NCBI RefSeq assembly: GCF_902364945.1 | Contig: NZ_CABJFS010000006.1 | Location: forward strand, 62,001 to 126,000 | Source of the DNA: Collinsella aerofaciens | GTDB lineage: Bacteria; Actinomycetota; Coriobacteriia; Coriobacteriales; Coriobacteriaceae | Length of the DNA: 64,000 bases | Reading direction: 5' to 3' | In this document: one piece after another, positions 6,992 through 15,872 of the stretch | How the letters are laid out: each line of letters starts with the position of its first letter | Position numbering within the stretch: the first letter of the stretch is position 1 | Position numbers and translations under genes: made by a program | The notes under the pieces: model-generated | Databases searched by the model: none | The model's input: the letters and a program-made list of their open reading frames with translations, nothing else | What the model was told of the DNA's origin: nothing

Positions 6992-8770
6992 CTAGTCGAG
7001 GTTCTCGCGGAGCCACTTGATGGCGCCAGCGGGGTCGCGGGTAAGGTCGATATATTCCTTGCCGCGCGGGGCGAGCAGCTTAATGCCCAGGCGATCGGTG
7101 TCGGCCTTCATGTCGTTGTAGTAGCTACGGACCTGCGGGGCAAGCACGATAACGTCGTACTGATCCATGATGGCAGTGTGCTGGCCATAGGCACCTGCGG
7201 AGGAAGCGATGTTCTCTCCGGTCTGCGCGGCACCTTCCTTGATGGCGTTGGCAAGCATGGCGGAGGTGCCGGCGCCAGCGCACAGGACGAGGACCTTCAG
7301 ACCGTCGACATCCTTCTTGGCGGATGCGCCGGCGGCGGGCTCGGGCTGATCGGCGACAGGCTCGCTGTTGACGGCAGCGGCGGTCGGCTCGACGGAAGCG
7401 GTAGTCTGCTCGACAGCGGGCGCAGAGGCGTTGGCGGCGACGGAAGCGGCACCATCGGACTCGAGACCCAGCTCGGCGGCGCGCTCGGCTTCCTGGTCGC
7501 AGAGCAGCTTATCGTATGCCTTCAAGAACGGCAGGTAGATGATGGCGTCCAGCAAGATGATGATCGCGACAAACACCAGGGCGATAAGCTGGAAGTTCGT
7601 GGTGATGAAAATGCCGATGGGGGCGGGGGTGGCCCAAGGCACCACGAAGGAGAAGCCGTTCATGCCCACGTTATCGATAAAGAACTTGGCAACACTTACG
7701 TTGACGCAGCCGGCGGCAACAAAGGGGATGAGCATGTAGGGGTTAAGGATCATCGGCGCGCCAAAGAGCAGCGGTTCGTTGACAGCGAAGGCCACAGGAA
7801 CAATCGAGGCCTTGCCGACGGCTTTGAGCTGCTTGGACTTCATAAAGAGAATCAGCAGAAGCGGCACGATGAACGTGGCGCCGGTGCCGCCGAACTCACC
7901 CACGAGCGACATGTTAAAGGTGAGGGAATGGGCGGGGTGGCCGCCTGCCAGCAGAACCTGCAGGTTCTCGGCCTGGTTGGCAAGACGGATGGGGTCGATG
8001 CCCGGCTGGACGATCGAGGGGCCGTGGACGCCGATGAACCAGAAGAACGCGGTGGCTGCCTGGATAAGGATAAGGCCAGGATAGGTTTCTGCAGCGGTGA
8101 AGAGCGGGGAGAGCAGTTTGATAAGCAGCTCGGAGAACGGAACGCCCATGAGGTTGCGCACGACGACATCGATGATGCCGCAGATGATGACGGCGCCGCC
8201 GAAGGGGATGATGTCGCGGAAGTTCTGAGCGATGGCGCCCGGGACCTCCTTGGGCAGCTTAATGGTCAGATCGCGCGAGACGCAGAATTTGTAGACCCAC
8301 ACGGTAATGAACGCGGCGATATAGGCCGAGAACAGGCCGCGCGTGCCCATGCTGGTGCAATCGAAGACCGAAAGTTCGGAGCCGTTGAACTTGGTGGTGA
8401 ACTGCGTGACTGCGAGCAGCAGCATGCTGCACTGGGCGGCCACCATGGTGGAACCGTCGTTGAGCACTTTGCCGGCGGGCATACGACGGTTCATGGATGC
8501 CGTGAAGTTCTTGGCAGTGGTGCCGGCAACCATGATGCCCATGACGCCCATGGTGAAGTTGTAGAGCTTGTTGCACCAGTCGATGAGCGGCTGGGGCAGC
8601 GTGATGCCGACTACGCCGGGAAGGGTGGCAATGAGCAGAAAGATCGAAGAGGTGAGGACAATGGGCATGCACCCAAGGAATCCGTCCTTGATGGCCTGGA
8701 GGTATATGTTCCTCGAGATCTTCTCAAAGAACGGCTGATGCTTTTCGAGCATTTTTACGATGGCGTCCAT
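6992..8770 (-). CDS. lacE: Lactose-type PTS transporter subunit IICB, unit 1
   Basis: 592 residues with the LacE architecture: IIC membrane domain (about 1-430), a low-complexity Ala/Pro/Glu linker (about 435-490) and a cytoplasmic IIB domain (about 495-592). The IIC domain shows FFEKISRNIYLQAIKDGFLG at the start and the family motifs FWFIGVHGPSI and FAVNEPLLFGAP. The IIB phospho-cysteine is in VLVLCAGAGTSAML. It would import and phosphorylate lactose or a related beta-galactoside using phosphate from LacF. AGGAG precedes ATG 8770. Less close to Firmicutes LacE than the unit 2 copy, so its substrate may differ. Confidence 0.87.
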   Translation of the reverse strand: MDAIVKMLEKHQPFFEKISRNIYLQAIKDGFLGCMPIVLTSSIFLLIATLPGVVGITLPQPLIDWCNKLYNFTMGVMGIMVAGTTAKNFTASMNRRMPAGKVLNDGSTMVAAQCSMLLLAVTQFTTKFNGSELSVFDCTSMGTRGLFSAYIAAFITVWVYKFCVSRDLTIKLPKEVPGAIAQNFRDIIPFGGAVIICGIIDVVVRNLMGVPFSELLIKLLSPLFTAAETYPGLILIQAATAFFWFIGVHGPSIVQPGIDPIRLANQAENLQVLLAGGHPAHSLTFNMSLVGEFGGTGATFIVPLLLILFMKSKQLKAVGKASIVPVAFAVNEPLLFGAPMILNPYMLIPFVAAGCVNVSVAKFFIDNVGMNGFSFVVPWATPAPIGIFITTNFQLIALVFVAIIILLDAIIYLPFLKAYDKLLCDQEAERAAELGLESDGAASVAANASAPAVEQTTASVEPTAAAVNSEPVADQPEPAAGASAKKDVDGLKVLVLCAGAGTSAMLANAIKEGAAQTGENIASSAGAYGQHTAIMDQYDVIVLAPQVRSYYNDMKADTDRLGIKLLAPRGKEYIDLTRDPAGAIKWLRENLD

Positions 8771-8872
8771 AGAGCTCCTTTACTACTTGATGCGCGATGC
8801 ATGTGGATGGAACTGGTCGTCGATGGATGGTCAGGACTGCCCGGAAGCCTTCCTACTTAAGGAAGGCATTGC

Positions 8873-8911
8873 GAAATGACAACGTTGTCATTTCGTTAAT
8901 GACAACGTAAG
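8873..8911. promoter_or_regulatory. Operators of LacI-type regulator 1
   Basis: A perfect 22-base palindrome (GAAATGACAAC and its complement, centre 8883/8884) is followed by a second partial site AATGACAACGTAA at 8898-8910. They lie in the divergent gap between lacE unit 1 and the LacI gene at 9046. Confidence 0.75.
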
Positions 8912-9045
8912 ACATTATTGGAAGAGCAACAAGGATATACGGGTGAGTGGTCGATATTGTCCGGTAAACGGTTGATTTATCAGTCAGGCAGGTAGTGTAT
9001 GCTAGAACGCAAAAAGCAAGCGATGCAAAACCGACTGGAGAAGCA

Positions 9046-10056
9046 GTGGCAACGATGGACAAGAAAAACGTCTCGATGAACGATGTGGCGATTGCCGCGG
9101 GTGTTTCTCTCAAGACGGTTTCGCGTGTGATCAACGAGCCCGATAGCGTGCGAGAGTCGACACGCGATAAGGTCCATTCCGCAATGGAGGCACTCGGGTT
9201 TCGAACTAACTTTGCCGCGCGTTCGCTCAAGTTGGGCCGTTACGGGTGCATCGGCGTCGTGCTGTTTCACTTGTCGGGTGGTGCCGTGGACATGATTGAC
9301 GGTATCGCCGATGCCGCCGAGGAACGCGGCTTTGCGCTCACGATGATTAAGAAGCGCGCAGGGGAGAAGATGACCCTTGCCGATGCGGCGCGCAGGATGT
9401 CGCAGCTGCCTGTTGATGGCATGATCTTCAACCTGCGTCAGATGGTCGATGACTTTGATACCTTTGAGGCACCGAAGGACCTCAAGACGGTGATTATCAC
9501 ACCGATGGAACATCCTACCTGCTCCACCGTCAGTGACGACCAAGAGGGCGGCGCGCGCATGGCGTGCGAGTACTTCTTGGATCATGGTCACAAGAACGTG
9601 TATTTCGTTTCGGGTAAGAAAGAGTCGCTGTCGAGCCAGTGCCGTATGAAAGGTTGGCGTGCGGCACTCGAGGCGCGTGGCATTGAGCCGCCCGAGCCTC
9701 TGCAAGGCGATTGGAATGCGGATAGTGGCTATGCCGCGGGCCTTGTGCTTGCCGATAAGCCCGATTGCACGGCGGTCCTCGCCGCTAACGACTGCATGGC
9801 AAACGGCGTGATGATGGCTCTACGTGACAAAGGGCTCAGTGTGCCCGACGACGTGTCCGTGATCGGCTTCGACGATGAGCTCTACAAGACGATTCCCAAC
9901 TCGATTCTGACGTCGGTGAAGTTTCGCCATCGCGAGCTGGGCATCCGTGCGCTTAACGAGGTCGTCGCAGGTCTGGAAGCCCCGAGCTCCAGAAGCCGTA
10001 CGCTCGTCTCGGGCGTGTTGGTCGAGCGCGCGAGCGTGCGGGATCTGCGGGCGTAG
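9046..10056 (+). CDS. LacI-family transcriptional regulator, unit 1
   Basis: About 336 residues. The N-terminal LacI HTH reads VSMNDVAIAAGVSLKTVSRVINEP, followed by the hinge helix NFAARSLKLG and a periplasmic-binding-protein-like effector domain ending in VSVIGFDDELYKTI and a C-terminal LVERASVRDL. GTG 9046 was chosen because GGAG lies five bases upstream; ATG 9055 or ATG 8995 are alternatives. It is divergent from lacE-lacG unit 1, with a perfect palindrome between them, so it most likely represses that unit. It is a paralogue of the regulators at 14030 and 25324, sharing the VDGM, EHP.CSTV and DWxAxSGYxAG blocks. The effector is not known. Confidence 0.88.
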   Translation: MATMDKKNVSMNDVAIAAGVSLKTVSRVINEPDSVRESTRDKVHSAMEALGFRTNFAARSLKLGRYGCIGVVLFHLSGGAVDMIDGIADAAEERGFALTMIKKRAGEKMTLADAARRMSQLPVDGMIFNLRQMVDDFDTFEAPKDLKTVIITPMEHPTCSTVSDDQEGGARMACEYFLDHGHKNVYFVSGKKESLSSQCRMKGWRAALEARGIEPPEPLQGDWNADSGYAAGLVLADKPDCTAVLAANDCMANGVMMALRDKGLSVPDDVSVIGFDDELYKTIPNSILTSVKFRHRELGIRALNEVVAGLEAPSSRSRTLVSGVLVERASVRDLRA

Positions 10057-10068
10057 ACGTGCTCGGCC

Positions 10069-10217
10069 TGTTCGTCTAAATCTGTAACAGGTGGGACCAA
10101 AAAACTCGACTAGGTGTTACAGATTTAGACAATTCGGTCCGGCTTATTCCGTTTGTCTCGATTTGTAACAACTAGACGGTCAAAAGTGGTCTAGATGTTA
10201 CAGATCGAGACAAACGA
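10069..10217. repeat. Two tandem copies of the ~62-bp palindromic repeat
   Basis: Copies at about 10069-10133 and 10153-10216 have the same arms as the 5103-5407 group (TCTGTAACA with TGTTACAGA). They lie between the convergent LacI regulator 1 and lacG unit 2. Confidence 0.85.
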
Positions 10218-10228
10218 ACGCGGCCCAG

Positions 10229-10299
10229 CTCGCTCAAAAACAAAACGGCGGATACGACCAAGGATGCTGAAGCATCCACCGGGAAGGTCGTATCCGCCA
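10229..10299 (-). terminator. Terminator of lacE-lacG unit 2
   Basis: On the minus strand GGCGGATACGACC pairs with GGTCGTATCCGCC, with an inner GGATGC/GCATCC hairpin, and is followed by GTTTTGTTTTT. Confidence 0.85.
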
Positions 10300-10390
10300 C
10301 ATGGAAAGAGGTGCATGGACGCAGCGCTCATGCGATCGGGAATGGTAAGGTGCACGGCAGCGTGATGGTCACGGCGGCCGATGGCGTTAG

Positions 10391-11830
10391 CTAGTCCAGA
10401 CGACGGGTCTGCGCCACGTGCTTATACCAGTATGCGCTTGCCTTGGGCGTGCGCTTCTGGGTTTCAAAGTCAACGTAGAAGAAGCCGTAACGCTTGTTGT
10501 AGCCATTGGTCCAGGAGAACTGATCCTGCAGGCTCCATAGGAAGTAGCCGCCCACGTTGACACCCACCTCCATGGCCTTGAGCAGCCAGCGCAGGTGCTG
10601 CTCGATGTAGTCGATGCGCGGCTGGTCGTCCACAAAACCGTCCTTGTAGGGGTCCTTGTAGCCCATGCCATTTTCGGTGATGAAGATCTGCTTGTAGTTG
10701 GGGTAGCGCTGCTTAATGTAGACGAGCAGATCGAACAGACCCTCGGGATAGATGATCCAGTCCCAGTCGGTGGTGGGGATGCCGGGCTTGTTCACGTGCT
10801 CGCCAATGCCCTTGACGCGCCAGCGGCCGGTGCCCTTCTCGCCCGTACCGTTGTGGTGCAGGTCGTTCTTGCCATCGTAAGCCTTCAAAAAACGGCACTG
10901 GTAGTTGTTAACGCCCAGGTAGTCGTTGTAGAGCGCGGCCTCGCGCATGATTTCCAGATCCTCGTCTAGGATCTCGATGGTGCCACCCGAGACGGCGGCC
11001 AGGCGGTTGGCGCACTCGAGGGTGTCGGGCGCGTAGTCGCCGCGGAAGGTGGCGTCGAGCAAGAACTGGTTTTGCAGCACGTGCTCGTTGTTGGCGGCCT
11101 TGATATCGGCGGGGTCGTTCTCGTTGAGCGGGTACTTGAACTCCAGCGACTGAATGACGCCGATCTTGCCCTTAAAACCGCCGTTGTGGAAGGCCAGCAC
11201 GGCCTTGGCGTGGGCGAGCATCATGTTGTGCTCGCACTGGAAGGCCTCGGCAAGATGCGCCTTGACGCCACCGGGGAAGGTGCCCTCGATGTAGGTGTTG
11301 GAGGCGTCGGCCCAGATCTCGTTAAAGGTGAACCAGTAGGTCACCTGGTCGGCGTACTCCTTAAAGCAGAAGGTGGCAAAGTCCACAAAGGCGTCGATGG
11401 TCTCGCGGTTGAGGAAGTCGCCCTTCTCAAAGAGGGGAAGCGGCGTGTCAAAGTGATGCAGCGTGACGAACGGCTCAACATGGTGCTTATGGCACTCGGC
11501 GAAGAGGTCGTGGTAGAACTGGACACCCTCGGGGTTGATCTCGCCGGTGCCGTTGGGGAAGATGCGGCTCCAGGCAATGGAGAGGCGAACGCCGTTGATG
11601 CCAAACTCCTCGCACAGCTCCAGATCGACGGGGTACTGGTTGTAGAAGTCCGAAGCGGGATCGGGGGAGAAGCGCCCCTGGGCCTCCAGGAAGTCGTCCC
11701 AGGCGACTTTGCCCTTACCGTGAGTGCGAGTCTCGCCCTCTACCTGGTAGGCAGCAGTGGCGCCGCCAAAGACAAAGTCCTCGGGAAACTGCGCGGGCGG
11801 GTTGGTGACGCTAGCAGGGTTAACGGACAT
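10391..11830 (-). CDS. lacG: 6-phospho-beta-galactosidase (GH1), unit 2
   Basis: 479 residues, a paralogue of the enzyme at 5495. The acid/base glutamate is in WFTFNEIWA and the nucleophile in FITENGMGYKD; the LacG phosphate-site pattern S-W-T-N-G-Y-N-K-R-Y is intact. It keeps the canonical TLHHFDTP motif, whereas unit 1 has TLDHFDTP. Lactose-6-phosphate is the likely substrate. It follows lacE unit 2 by 66 bases and ends at a strong terminator. Having two LacG enzymes suggests different preferred 6-phospho-galactosides or different inducers (inference). Confidence 0.86.
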   Translation of the reverse strand: MSVNPASVTNPPAQFPEDFVFGGATAAYQVEGETRTHGKGKVAWDDFLEAQGRFSPDPASDFYNQYPVDLELCEEFGINGVRLSIAWSRIFPNGTGEINPEGVQFYHDLFAECHKHHVEPFVTLHHFDTPLPLFEKGDFLNRETIDAFVDFATFCFKEYADQVTYWFTFNEIWADASNTYIEGTFPGGVKAHLAEAFQCEHNMMLAHAKAVLAFHNGGFKGKIGVIQSLEFKYPLNENDPADIKAANNEHVLQNQFLLDATFRGDYAPDTLECANRLAAVSGGTIEILDEDLEIMREAALYNDYLGVNNYQCRFLKAYDGKNDLHHNGTGEKGTGRWRVKGIGEHVNKPGIPTTDWDWIIYPEGLFDLLVYIKQRYPNYKQIFITENGMGYKDPYKDGFVDDQPRIDYIEQHLRWLLKAMEVGVNVGGYFLWSLQDQFSWTNGYNKRYGFFYVDFETQKRTPKASAYWYKHVAQTRRLD

Positions 11831-11896
11831 GATGATCCAATCGTCTAAATCGAAGGGCCAGCCGGTCTTGGATGGTCGGCTGGCCCTGAGCGTTAC

Positions 11897-13672
11897 TTAC
11901 TTCGAGAGCTGCTCGGAGACGAAGGCGAGAGACTTATCGCCGTTCTGGGAGAGCTCGATGTATTGCTTGCCACGGCAGGCGACGCACTTGTTGCCCACGC
12001 GCTCGCAGTCCTTCTGCAGGTCGGCCAGGTAGCTGGCAGCCTGCGGGGCCAGGACGACCAGGTCAAAGTCGGGGAGCATGTCCACGTGGTTGCCATATGC
12101 CTCGGCAGCGGTTTCAAGATTGATGCCGCGCTCCTTGGCAGCCTTGGCCAGCGCGTTGGCGAGCAGGCCCGAGGTACCGCCGCCCTGGCAGAGCACGAGC
12201 ACGCGCTTGCCGTTGAGGTCGCTGGCGGTCGTTGCCTCGGCAGCGGGTGCTGCAGAAGCGGCGGGGGAGTCGGCCTTCACGGCCTCGGCAGCAGCGCCGG
12301 CGGCAACGCTCTTGGCGTCAGCCTTGCCCTGGAAGGCATCGTTGAGCTTGGCGGCCTTCTCGGCGTTCTTGGCGGCGAGCTCCTCCTTGGAAATTTCGGC
12401 CTCCTCGGCGCACTTCTGGGCGTCATAGGCACGGAAGAACGGGTAGTACAGAACGAAGTCGACGACCAGGATAAGGGCGAGCATCACAAAGGCGAGCGGC
12501 TGGAAGCCCAGGCCCATGATGGTGCCGATGGGCCCGGGGACGGTCCAAGGCAGGGTGTACATAAAGCCGTTCATGCCCAAGAAGTCGATAAAGATCTTGA
12601 GGATCCAGATGTTGGCGATCGGGGCAAAGACAAACGGGACAAAGAAGACGGGGTTGAGCACGATGGGTGCGGCGAACAGCAGCGGCTCGTTGACGGCAAA
12701 GCACACGGGGACGATGGCGGCCTTACCGACGGCGCGCATCTCCTGAGACTTGGCCAGGAAGCAGAACATAAAGACCAGGACAAGCGTGGCGCCGGTGCCG
12801 CCCATGCAGACGACGAAGTACTGGGCACCCTGGGTCAGGACAGCGGAAGCGTGCTGACCGGCCTGGAACGCAGCCAGGTTGTCGGTCATATTGGCAACGA
12901 GAGCGGCGGCGATGGCGGGCTCGACGATCGAGGGGCCGTGGACGCCCACGAACCAGAAGAGGCTCATGGCGCCGTAGATCACAGCGAGGCCGATGTAGCC
13001 GTCGGCGGCGGTGAACAGGGGCTGGAACACCTGGATGACGCCCTGGGCAAAGCAGAAGCCAAAGGCGGCGCGGAAGACAATGTCAAAGACCCAAAAGACG
13101 GTGATGCAGACGGAGAAGGGGATGATGTCCTTAAAGGTCTGCGAGATGTTGGGCGGAACCTGCTCGGGCATCTTAACGGTGATGTTGCGCTTAATGAAGA
13201 ACTTGTAGATGATGCCGGTCACAAACGCAGCGATAAAGGCGGTCAGCAGGCCCTTGGAACCAAGGTAGGTGGTGTTGAAGCCGCTGGCGGCGTCCGTGGC
13301 GATCGTGTCGCTCGAAAGGAGCAGAAAGCCGATGATGGCCGCGCACATGCACGAGATGAAGTTGATCTGGTTGTTCTTGGGCAGGTCGCGGTTCTGAGCG
13401 TCGGCGAAGTGCTTGGCTGTGGTGGCGGCGCAGGCGATGGCCAGGATGCCCATGGAGTAGTTGTAACACTTCCACAGGGCGTTGTTGATGTCATCGGGCC
13501 AGTAGAAACCCCAGATGTTGGGGACCGAGGCTACCAGGCAGAAGATGGACGAGAAGATGATGATGGGGATGACGGAGATAAAGCCGTCGCGGATTGCCTT
13601 GAGGTACTTGTTGCGGGCGATCGCGTTGAAAAAGGGCTGGCCCTTTTCGATGATGGCGATGAGTTGCTCCAT
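11897..13672 (-). CDS. lacE: Lactose-specific PTS transporter subunit IICB, unit 2
   Basis: 591 residues with a IIC domain (about 1-430), an Ala/Lys/Glu-rich linker, and a IIB domain (about 490-591) with the phospho-cysteine in VLVLCQGGGTSGLL. It resembles Firmicutes LacE throughout: the N-terminus IEKGQPFFNAIARNKYLKAI, KMPEQVPPNISQTFKDIIPF, the signature FWFVGVHGPSIVEPAIAA and FAVNEPLLFAAP. It would import lactose with phosphorylation, served by LacF at 15249. The divergent LacI-type regulator at 14030 and two matching operators lie upstream. No IIA gene is inside either lacE-lacG unit. Confidence 0.9.
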   Translation of the reverse strand: MEQLIAIIEKGQPFFNAIARNKYLKAIRDGFISVIPIIIFSSIFCLVASVPNIWGFYWPDDINNALWKCYNYSMGILAIACAATTAKHFADAQNRDLPKNNQINFISCMCAAIIGFLLLSSDTIATDAASGFNTTYLGSKGLLTAFIAAFVTGIIYKFFIKRNITVKMPEQVPPNISQTFKDIIPFSVCITVFWVFDIVFRAAFGFCFAQGVIQVFQPLFTAADGYIGLAVIYGAMSLFWFVGVHGPSIVEPAIAAALVANMTDNLAAFQAGQHASAVLTQGAQYFVVCMGGTGATLVLVFMFCFLAKSQEMRAVGKAAIVPVCFAVNEPLLFAAPIVLNPVFFVPFVFAPIANIWILKIFIDFLGMNGFMYTLPWTVPGPIGTIMGLGFQPLAFVMLALILVVDFVLYYPFFRAYDAQKCAEEAEISKEELAAKNAEKAAKLNDAFQGKADAKSVAAGAAAEAVKADSPAASAAPAAEATTASDLNGKRVLVLCQGGGTSGLLANALAKAAKERGINLETAAEAYGNHVDMLPDFDLVVLAPQAASYLADLQKDCERVGNKCVACRGKQYIELSQNGDKSLAFVSEQLSK

Positions 13673-13730
13673 GCAATGCTCCTAAGAGTCGGTGGGTTAG
13701 CAACGATGGTAGCTTTTGGCGTTCGGTTGC

Positions 13731-13754
13731 CAAAATGTTGACGTTGCCATTTTG
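13731..13754. promoter_or_regulatory. Operator 1 of LacI-type regulator 2
   Basis: AAAATGTTGACGTTGCCATTTT is an imperfect palindrome. Its reverse complement matches the site at 13851-13875 almost base for base. It lies 59 bases before the lacE start. Confidence 0.65.
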
Positions 13755-13850
13755 CGACACAAAAAAAGACGCGAACCGGTGGTTCCTGTGCCTGCGAACC
13801 GTCGATTCCTTACGCGTAAACGTTTGAGCCGCCCGGTGGCTCTGTGTTTG

Positions 13851-13875
13851 CACAATGGCAACGTTAACATTTGTG
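13851..13875. promoter_or_regulatory. Operator 2 of LacI-type regulator 2
   Basis: ACAATGGCAACGTTAACATT is an imperfect palindrome around AACGTT. With the site at 13731 it forms a pair spaced about 120 bases, compatible with looping. Confidence 0.65.
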
Positions 13876-14029
13876 CGACAAAAGCCGTTCGGGGAAGCAG
13901 GATTGTCGGTGAACGGTAGGTTTTGGGTGGTGAGCGTATTGCGGGGGAGGCGTTGGATATACTTGGAGGCGTTAAAAATGACTGCGTAGGGTGCCGCCAA
14001 TGGCATCGTCGACATAGAAAGATCGACCT

Positions 14030-15034
14030 ATGGCCGCTGTTAAAAAATCGGTTTCCGTTAAGGATGTGGCGCGTCTCGCGGGCGTCTCGGAGCAGACAGT
14101 TTCGCGTACGGTGCACGATTCGCCCAGCGTGCGCCCCGAGACCAAGGAGCGCGTGCGTGCCGCCATGCGCGAGCTGGGGTATCGCCCCAATTTTGCCGGT
14201 CGATCGCTGCGCCGCGGCAAGTTTAAGACCGTTGGTGTCGCCATGTTCAACATTACCGGTACCGGTAACCTCGATCGTATGGAGGGCTTTGCCGCCGCGG
14301 CTGACAAACATGGCTATGCCATCACCCTTACTAAAGTAGACGGGCATCCGTATACCCTCGAGAGCGCATCGTCGCGTATGAGCGCACTGCCGGTGGACGG
14401 TATGGTTGTGATCATGAACCGCATGCCGGCGGACTTTGGCACCTTCGAGCCGCTGCCCGGCATGCAGACGGTGCTCGTTACGATGTTGGAGCACCCGCTC
14501 TGTTCTACGGTCGATAACGACCAGTTCGATTGTTCGCGCCAGGTGGTCGAGTACTTGCTGGGGCGGGGGCACAAAACCGTGCACTTTATCTCGTGTCCCG
14601 AGCGCTCGCTTTCGGGCATGCGGCGTGAGGAAGGCTGGCGCGAGACATTGCGCGCGCATGGCATTGAGCCACCGCAGCTCGTGCGCGGTGACTGGACGGC
14701 GCAGAGTGGATATGCTGCCGGCCAGGTGCTTGCGGATGATCCGACCTGCACGGCCATTTATGCCTCCAACGACGCCATGGCCTACGGCTGCATCCGCGGG
14801 CTGGAGTCGCGCGGGAAGTGCGTGCCCCAGGACGTGAGCGTGGTGGGTGTTGACGATAGTCTGGGCGATATCGTGCCCGATCGTCGCCTGACCACGGTGC
14901 GCTTTGACAACAAGCGCGTCGGCATGTGGGCGGTCGACAAGATTGCCGGCGCCGAGGGCGTTGAACCCGGTGTGGAGCACATGCTGTTTCCGGGCGTGCT
15001 CGTCGAGGGCGATACGGTGCGCGATGTACGCTAG
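14030..15034 (+). CDS. LacI-family transcriptional regulator, unit 2
   Basis: 334 residues. The LacI HTH reads VSVKDVARLAGVSEQTVSRTVHD, then the hinge NFAGRSLRRG and a sugar-binding-like effector domain with DPTCTAIYASNDAMA and VSVVGVDDSLGDIV. The start is ATG 14030 with only a weak AGAAAGA ribosome site. It is divergent from lacE-lacG unit 2 across 357 bases holding a pair of near-identical operators, so it most likely controls that unit. It is paralogous to regulators at 9046 and 25324 (shared FEPLPGM.TVLVTMLEHP-type segment). The effector is unknown; lactose, galactose or a phosphorylated form are candidates. Confidence 0.87.
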   Translation: MAAVKKSVSVKDVARLAGVSEQTVSRTVHDSPSVRPETKERVRAAMRELGYRPNFAGRSLRRGKFKTVGVAMFNITGTGNLDRMEGFAAAADKHGYAITLTKVDGHPYTLESASSRMSALPVDGMVVIMNRMPADFGTFEPLPGMQTVLVTMLEHPLCSTVDNDQFDCSRQVVEYLLGRGHKTVHFISCPERSLSGMRREEGWRETLRAHGIEPPQLVRGDWTAQSGYAAGQVLADDPTCTAIYASNDAMAYGCIRGLESRGKCVPQDVSVVGVDDSLGDIVPDRRLTTVRFDNKRVGMWAVDKIAGAEGVEPGVEHMLFPGVLVEGDTVRDVR

Positions 15035-15094
15035 GGCGCGGATCTGTTTGGGTTGCCGCTAATTGTGTTCGATATTGTTCAGATTGGTTTAAAA

Positions 15095-15123
15095 ACCGTT
15101 CACGGACGAAAAGTAACCGTTCA
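15095..15123. promoter_or_regulatory. Two reverse-oriented GTGAACGGT motifs upstream of lacF
   Basis: ACCGTTCACGG at 15095-15105 and ACCGTTCA at 15116-15123 are the reverse complement of a motif found upstream of seven or eight other operons in the window. Here alone they are inverted relative to the downstream gene and doubled. Confidence 0.4.
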
Positions 15124-15145
15124 TAGCTCGAAATTACGTTTTGTG

Positions 15146-15166
15146 CTGTTCTTTTTTGTTTGAATG
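15146..15166 (+). promoter_or_regulatory. Candidate LacR box upstream of lacF
   Basis: TGTTC-TTTTT-TGTTTGAATG closely matches the box before the DeoR-type regulator (4167-4187) and partly those before lacX and lacA. Confidence 0.5.
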
Positions 15167-15248
15167 TTATTGTTTCTGTCATACACAACGCAGCGCGTAT
15201 GCCCGGACGCGATGCTCTCCATTGGTTCATATGTGAAAGGAACGCAAC

Positions 15249-15587
15249 ATGGCAACCAAAGAAGAAATCTCGATGGTTGGATTCGAGATTGTCGCATACG
15301 CAGGTGACGCCCAGACCGATCTGCTTGCAGCGCTCGATGCTGCTCGCGAGGGTGACTTTGAGAAGGCCGAGCAGCTGCACAAGGATGCCAGCGATGCGCT
15401 CATCGGTGCCCACGACACGCAGACCAAGCTGCTTTCGCAGGAGGCCGGCGGTGGCGAGATGGAGATGACCTTCATCATGGCTCACGCTCAGGACACCCTC
15501 ATGACCACTATGATCCTGGAGAAGCAGACCCGCTTTACCATCGATGCCTACAAGCGCATCGCCGAGCTCGAGGCCAAGCTCGCCTAA
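15249..15587 (+). CDS. lacF: PTS lactose-type subunit IIA
   Basis: 112 residues, the standard IIA length for the lactose/cellobiose family. This cytoplasmic trimeric protein passes phosphate from HPr to the IIB cysteine of LacE. The phospho-histidine lies in FIMAHAQDTLMTT near residue 79, and the N-terminal half has the expected helices (VAYAGDAQTDLLAALDAAREGD; ALIGAHDTQTKLL). It is the only IIA in the window, so it probably serves both LacE proteins. GAAAGGAACGCAAC precedes ATG 15249. It is a single-gene transcript ending at the hairpin 15617-15651, with its own upstream control region. Confidence 0.92.
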   Translation: MATKEEISMVGFEIVAYAGDAQTDLLAALDAAREGDFEKAEQLHKDASDALIGAHDTQTKLLSQEAGGGEMEMTFIMAHAQDTLMTTMILEKQTRFTIDAYKRIAELEAKLA

Positions 15588-15616
15588 CGAGCCCGCACAA
15601 CCAAGTCCCCTTCCAA

Positions 15617-15651
15617 AAGCTCTGCCGCTACCCGCGGCAGGGCTTTTTCTG
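15617..15651 (+). terminator. lacF terminator
   Basis: GCTCTGCCGC-TACC-CGCGGCAGGGC followed by TTTTT, 30 bases after the stop. Confidence 0.85.
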
Positions 15652-15661
15652 TCCTCCTCCA

Positions 15662-15728
15662 AGTTGCGGTGAAATAGGGACTGAATAGGGGCCGGCGGGC
15701 ACAAAACAAACCCTATTCCACCGCAACT
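15662..15728. repeat. 18-bp inverted repeat pair
   Basis: AGTTGCGGTGAAATAGGG at 15662-15679 pairs with 15711-15728, one mismatch, across 31 bases. It lies between the lacF terminator and a TCATTGGGGAC repeat. Confidence 0.6.
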
Positions 15729-15737
15729 CATCCCGAG

Positions 15738-15787
15738 ACAGTCATTGGGGACGTTCTTAAACGACTAGTCGTTGGGGACAGTCTTGG
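15738..15787. repeat. AGTCATTGGGGAC palindromic repeat, copy 1
   Basis: CAGTCATTGGGGACGTTC and GACTAGTCGTTGGGGACAG form an imperfect palindromic unit, also seen at 21999-22069 and 53911-53968. Confidence 0.7.
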
Positions 15788-15872
15788 AGCTTCTGCACGC
15801 CCTCCCGTTCGGTTTTTCGATGGGTGGGTATACTTCCATCCGCAATGCAGGCCGGAATGAGGAGGTGTCCAA

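Noticed and set aside
5960..8860. 966-codon plus-strand open frame across lacG and lacE unit 1
   Set aside because: It is antisense to two clear genes and its Gly/His/Asp-rich product is the usual shadow of GC-rich coding DNA.
11963..13741. 592-codon plus-strand frame opposite lacE unit 2
   Set aside because: Shadow of lacE; low-complexity product, no ribosome site.
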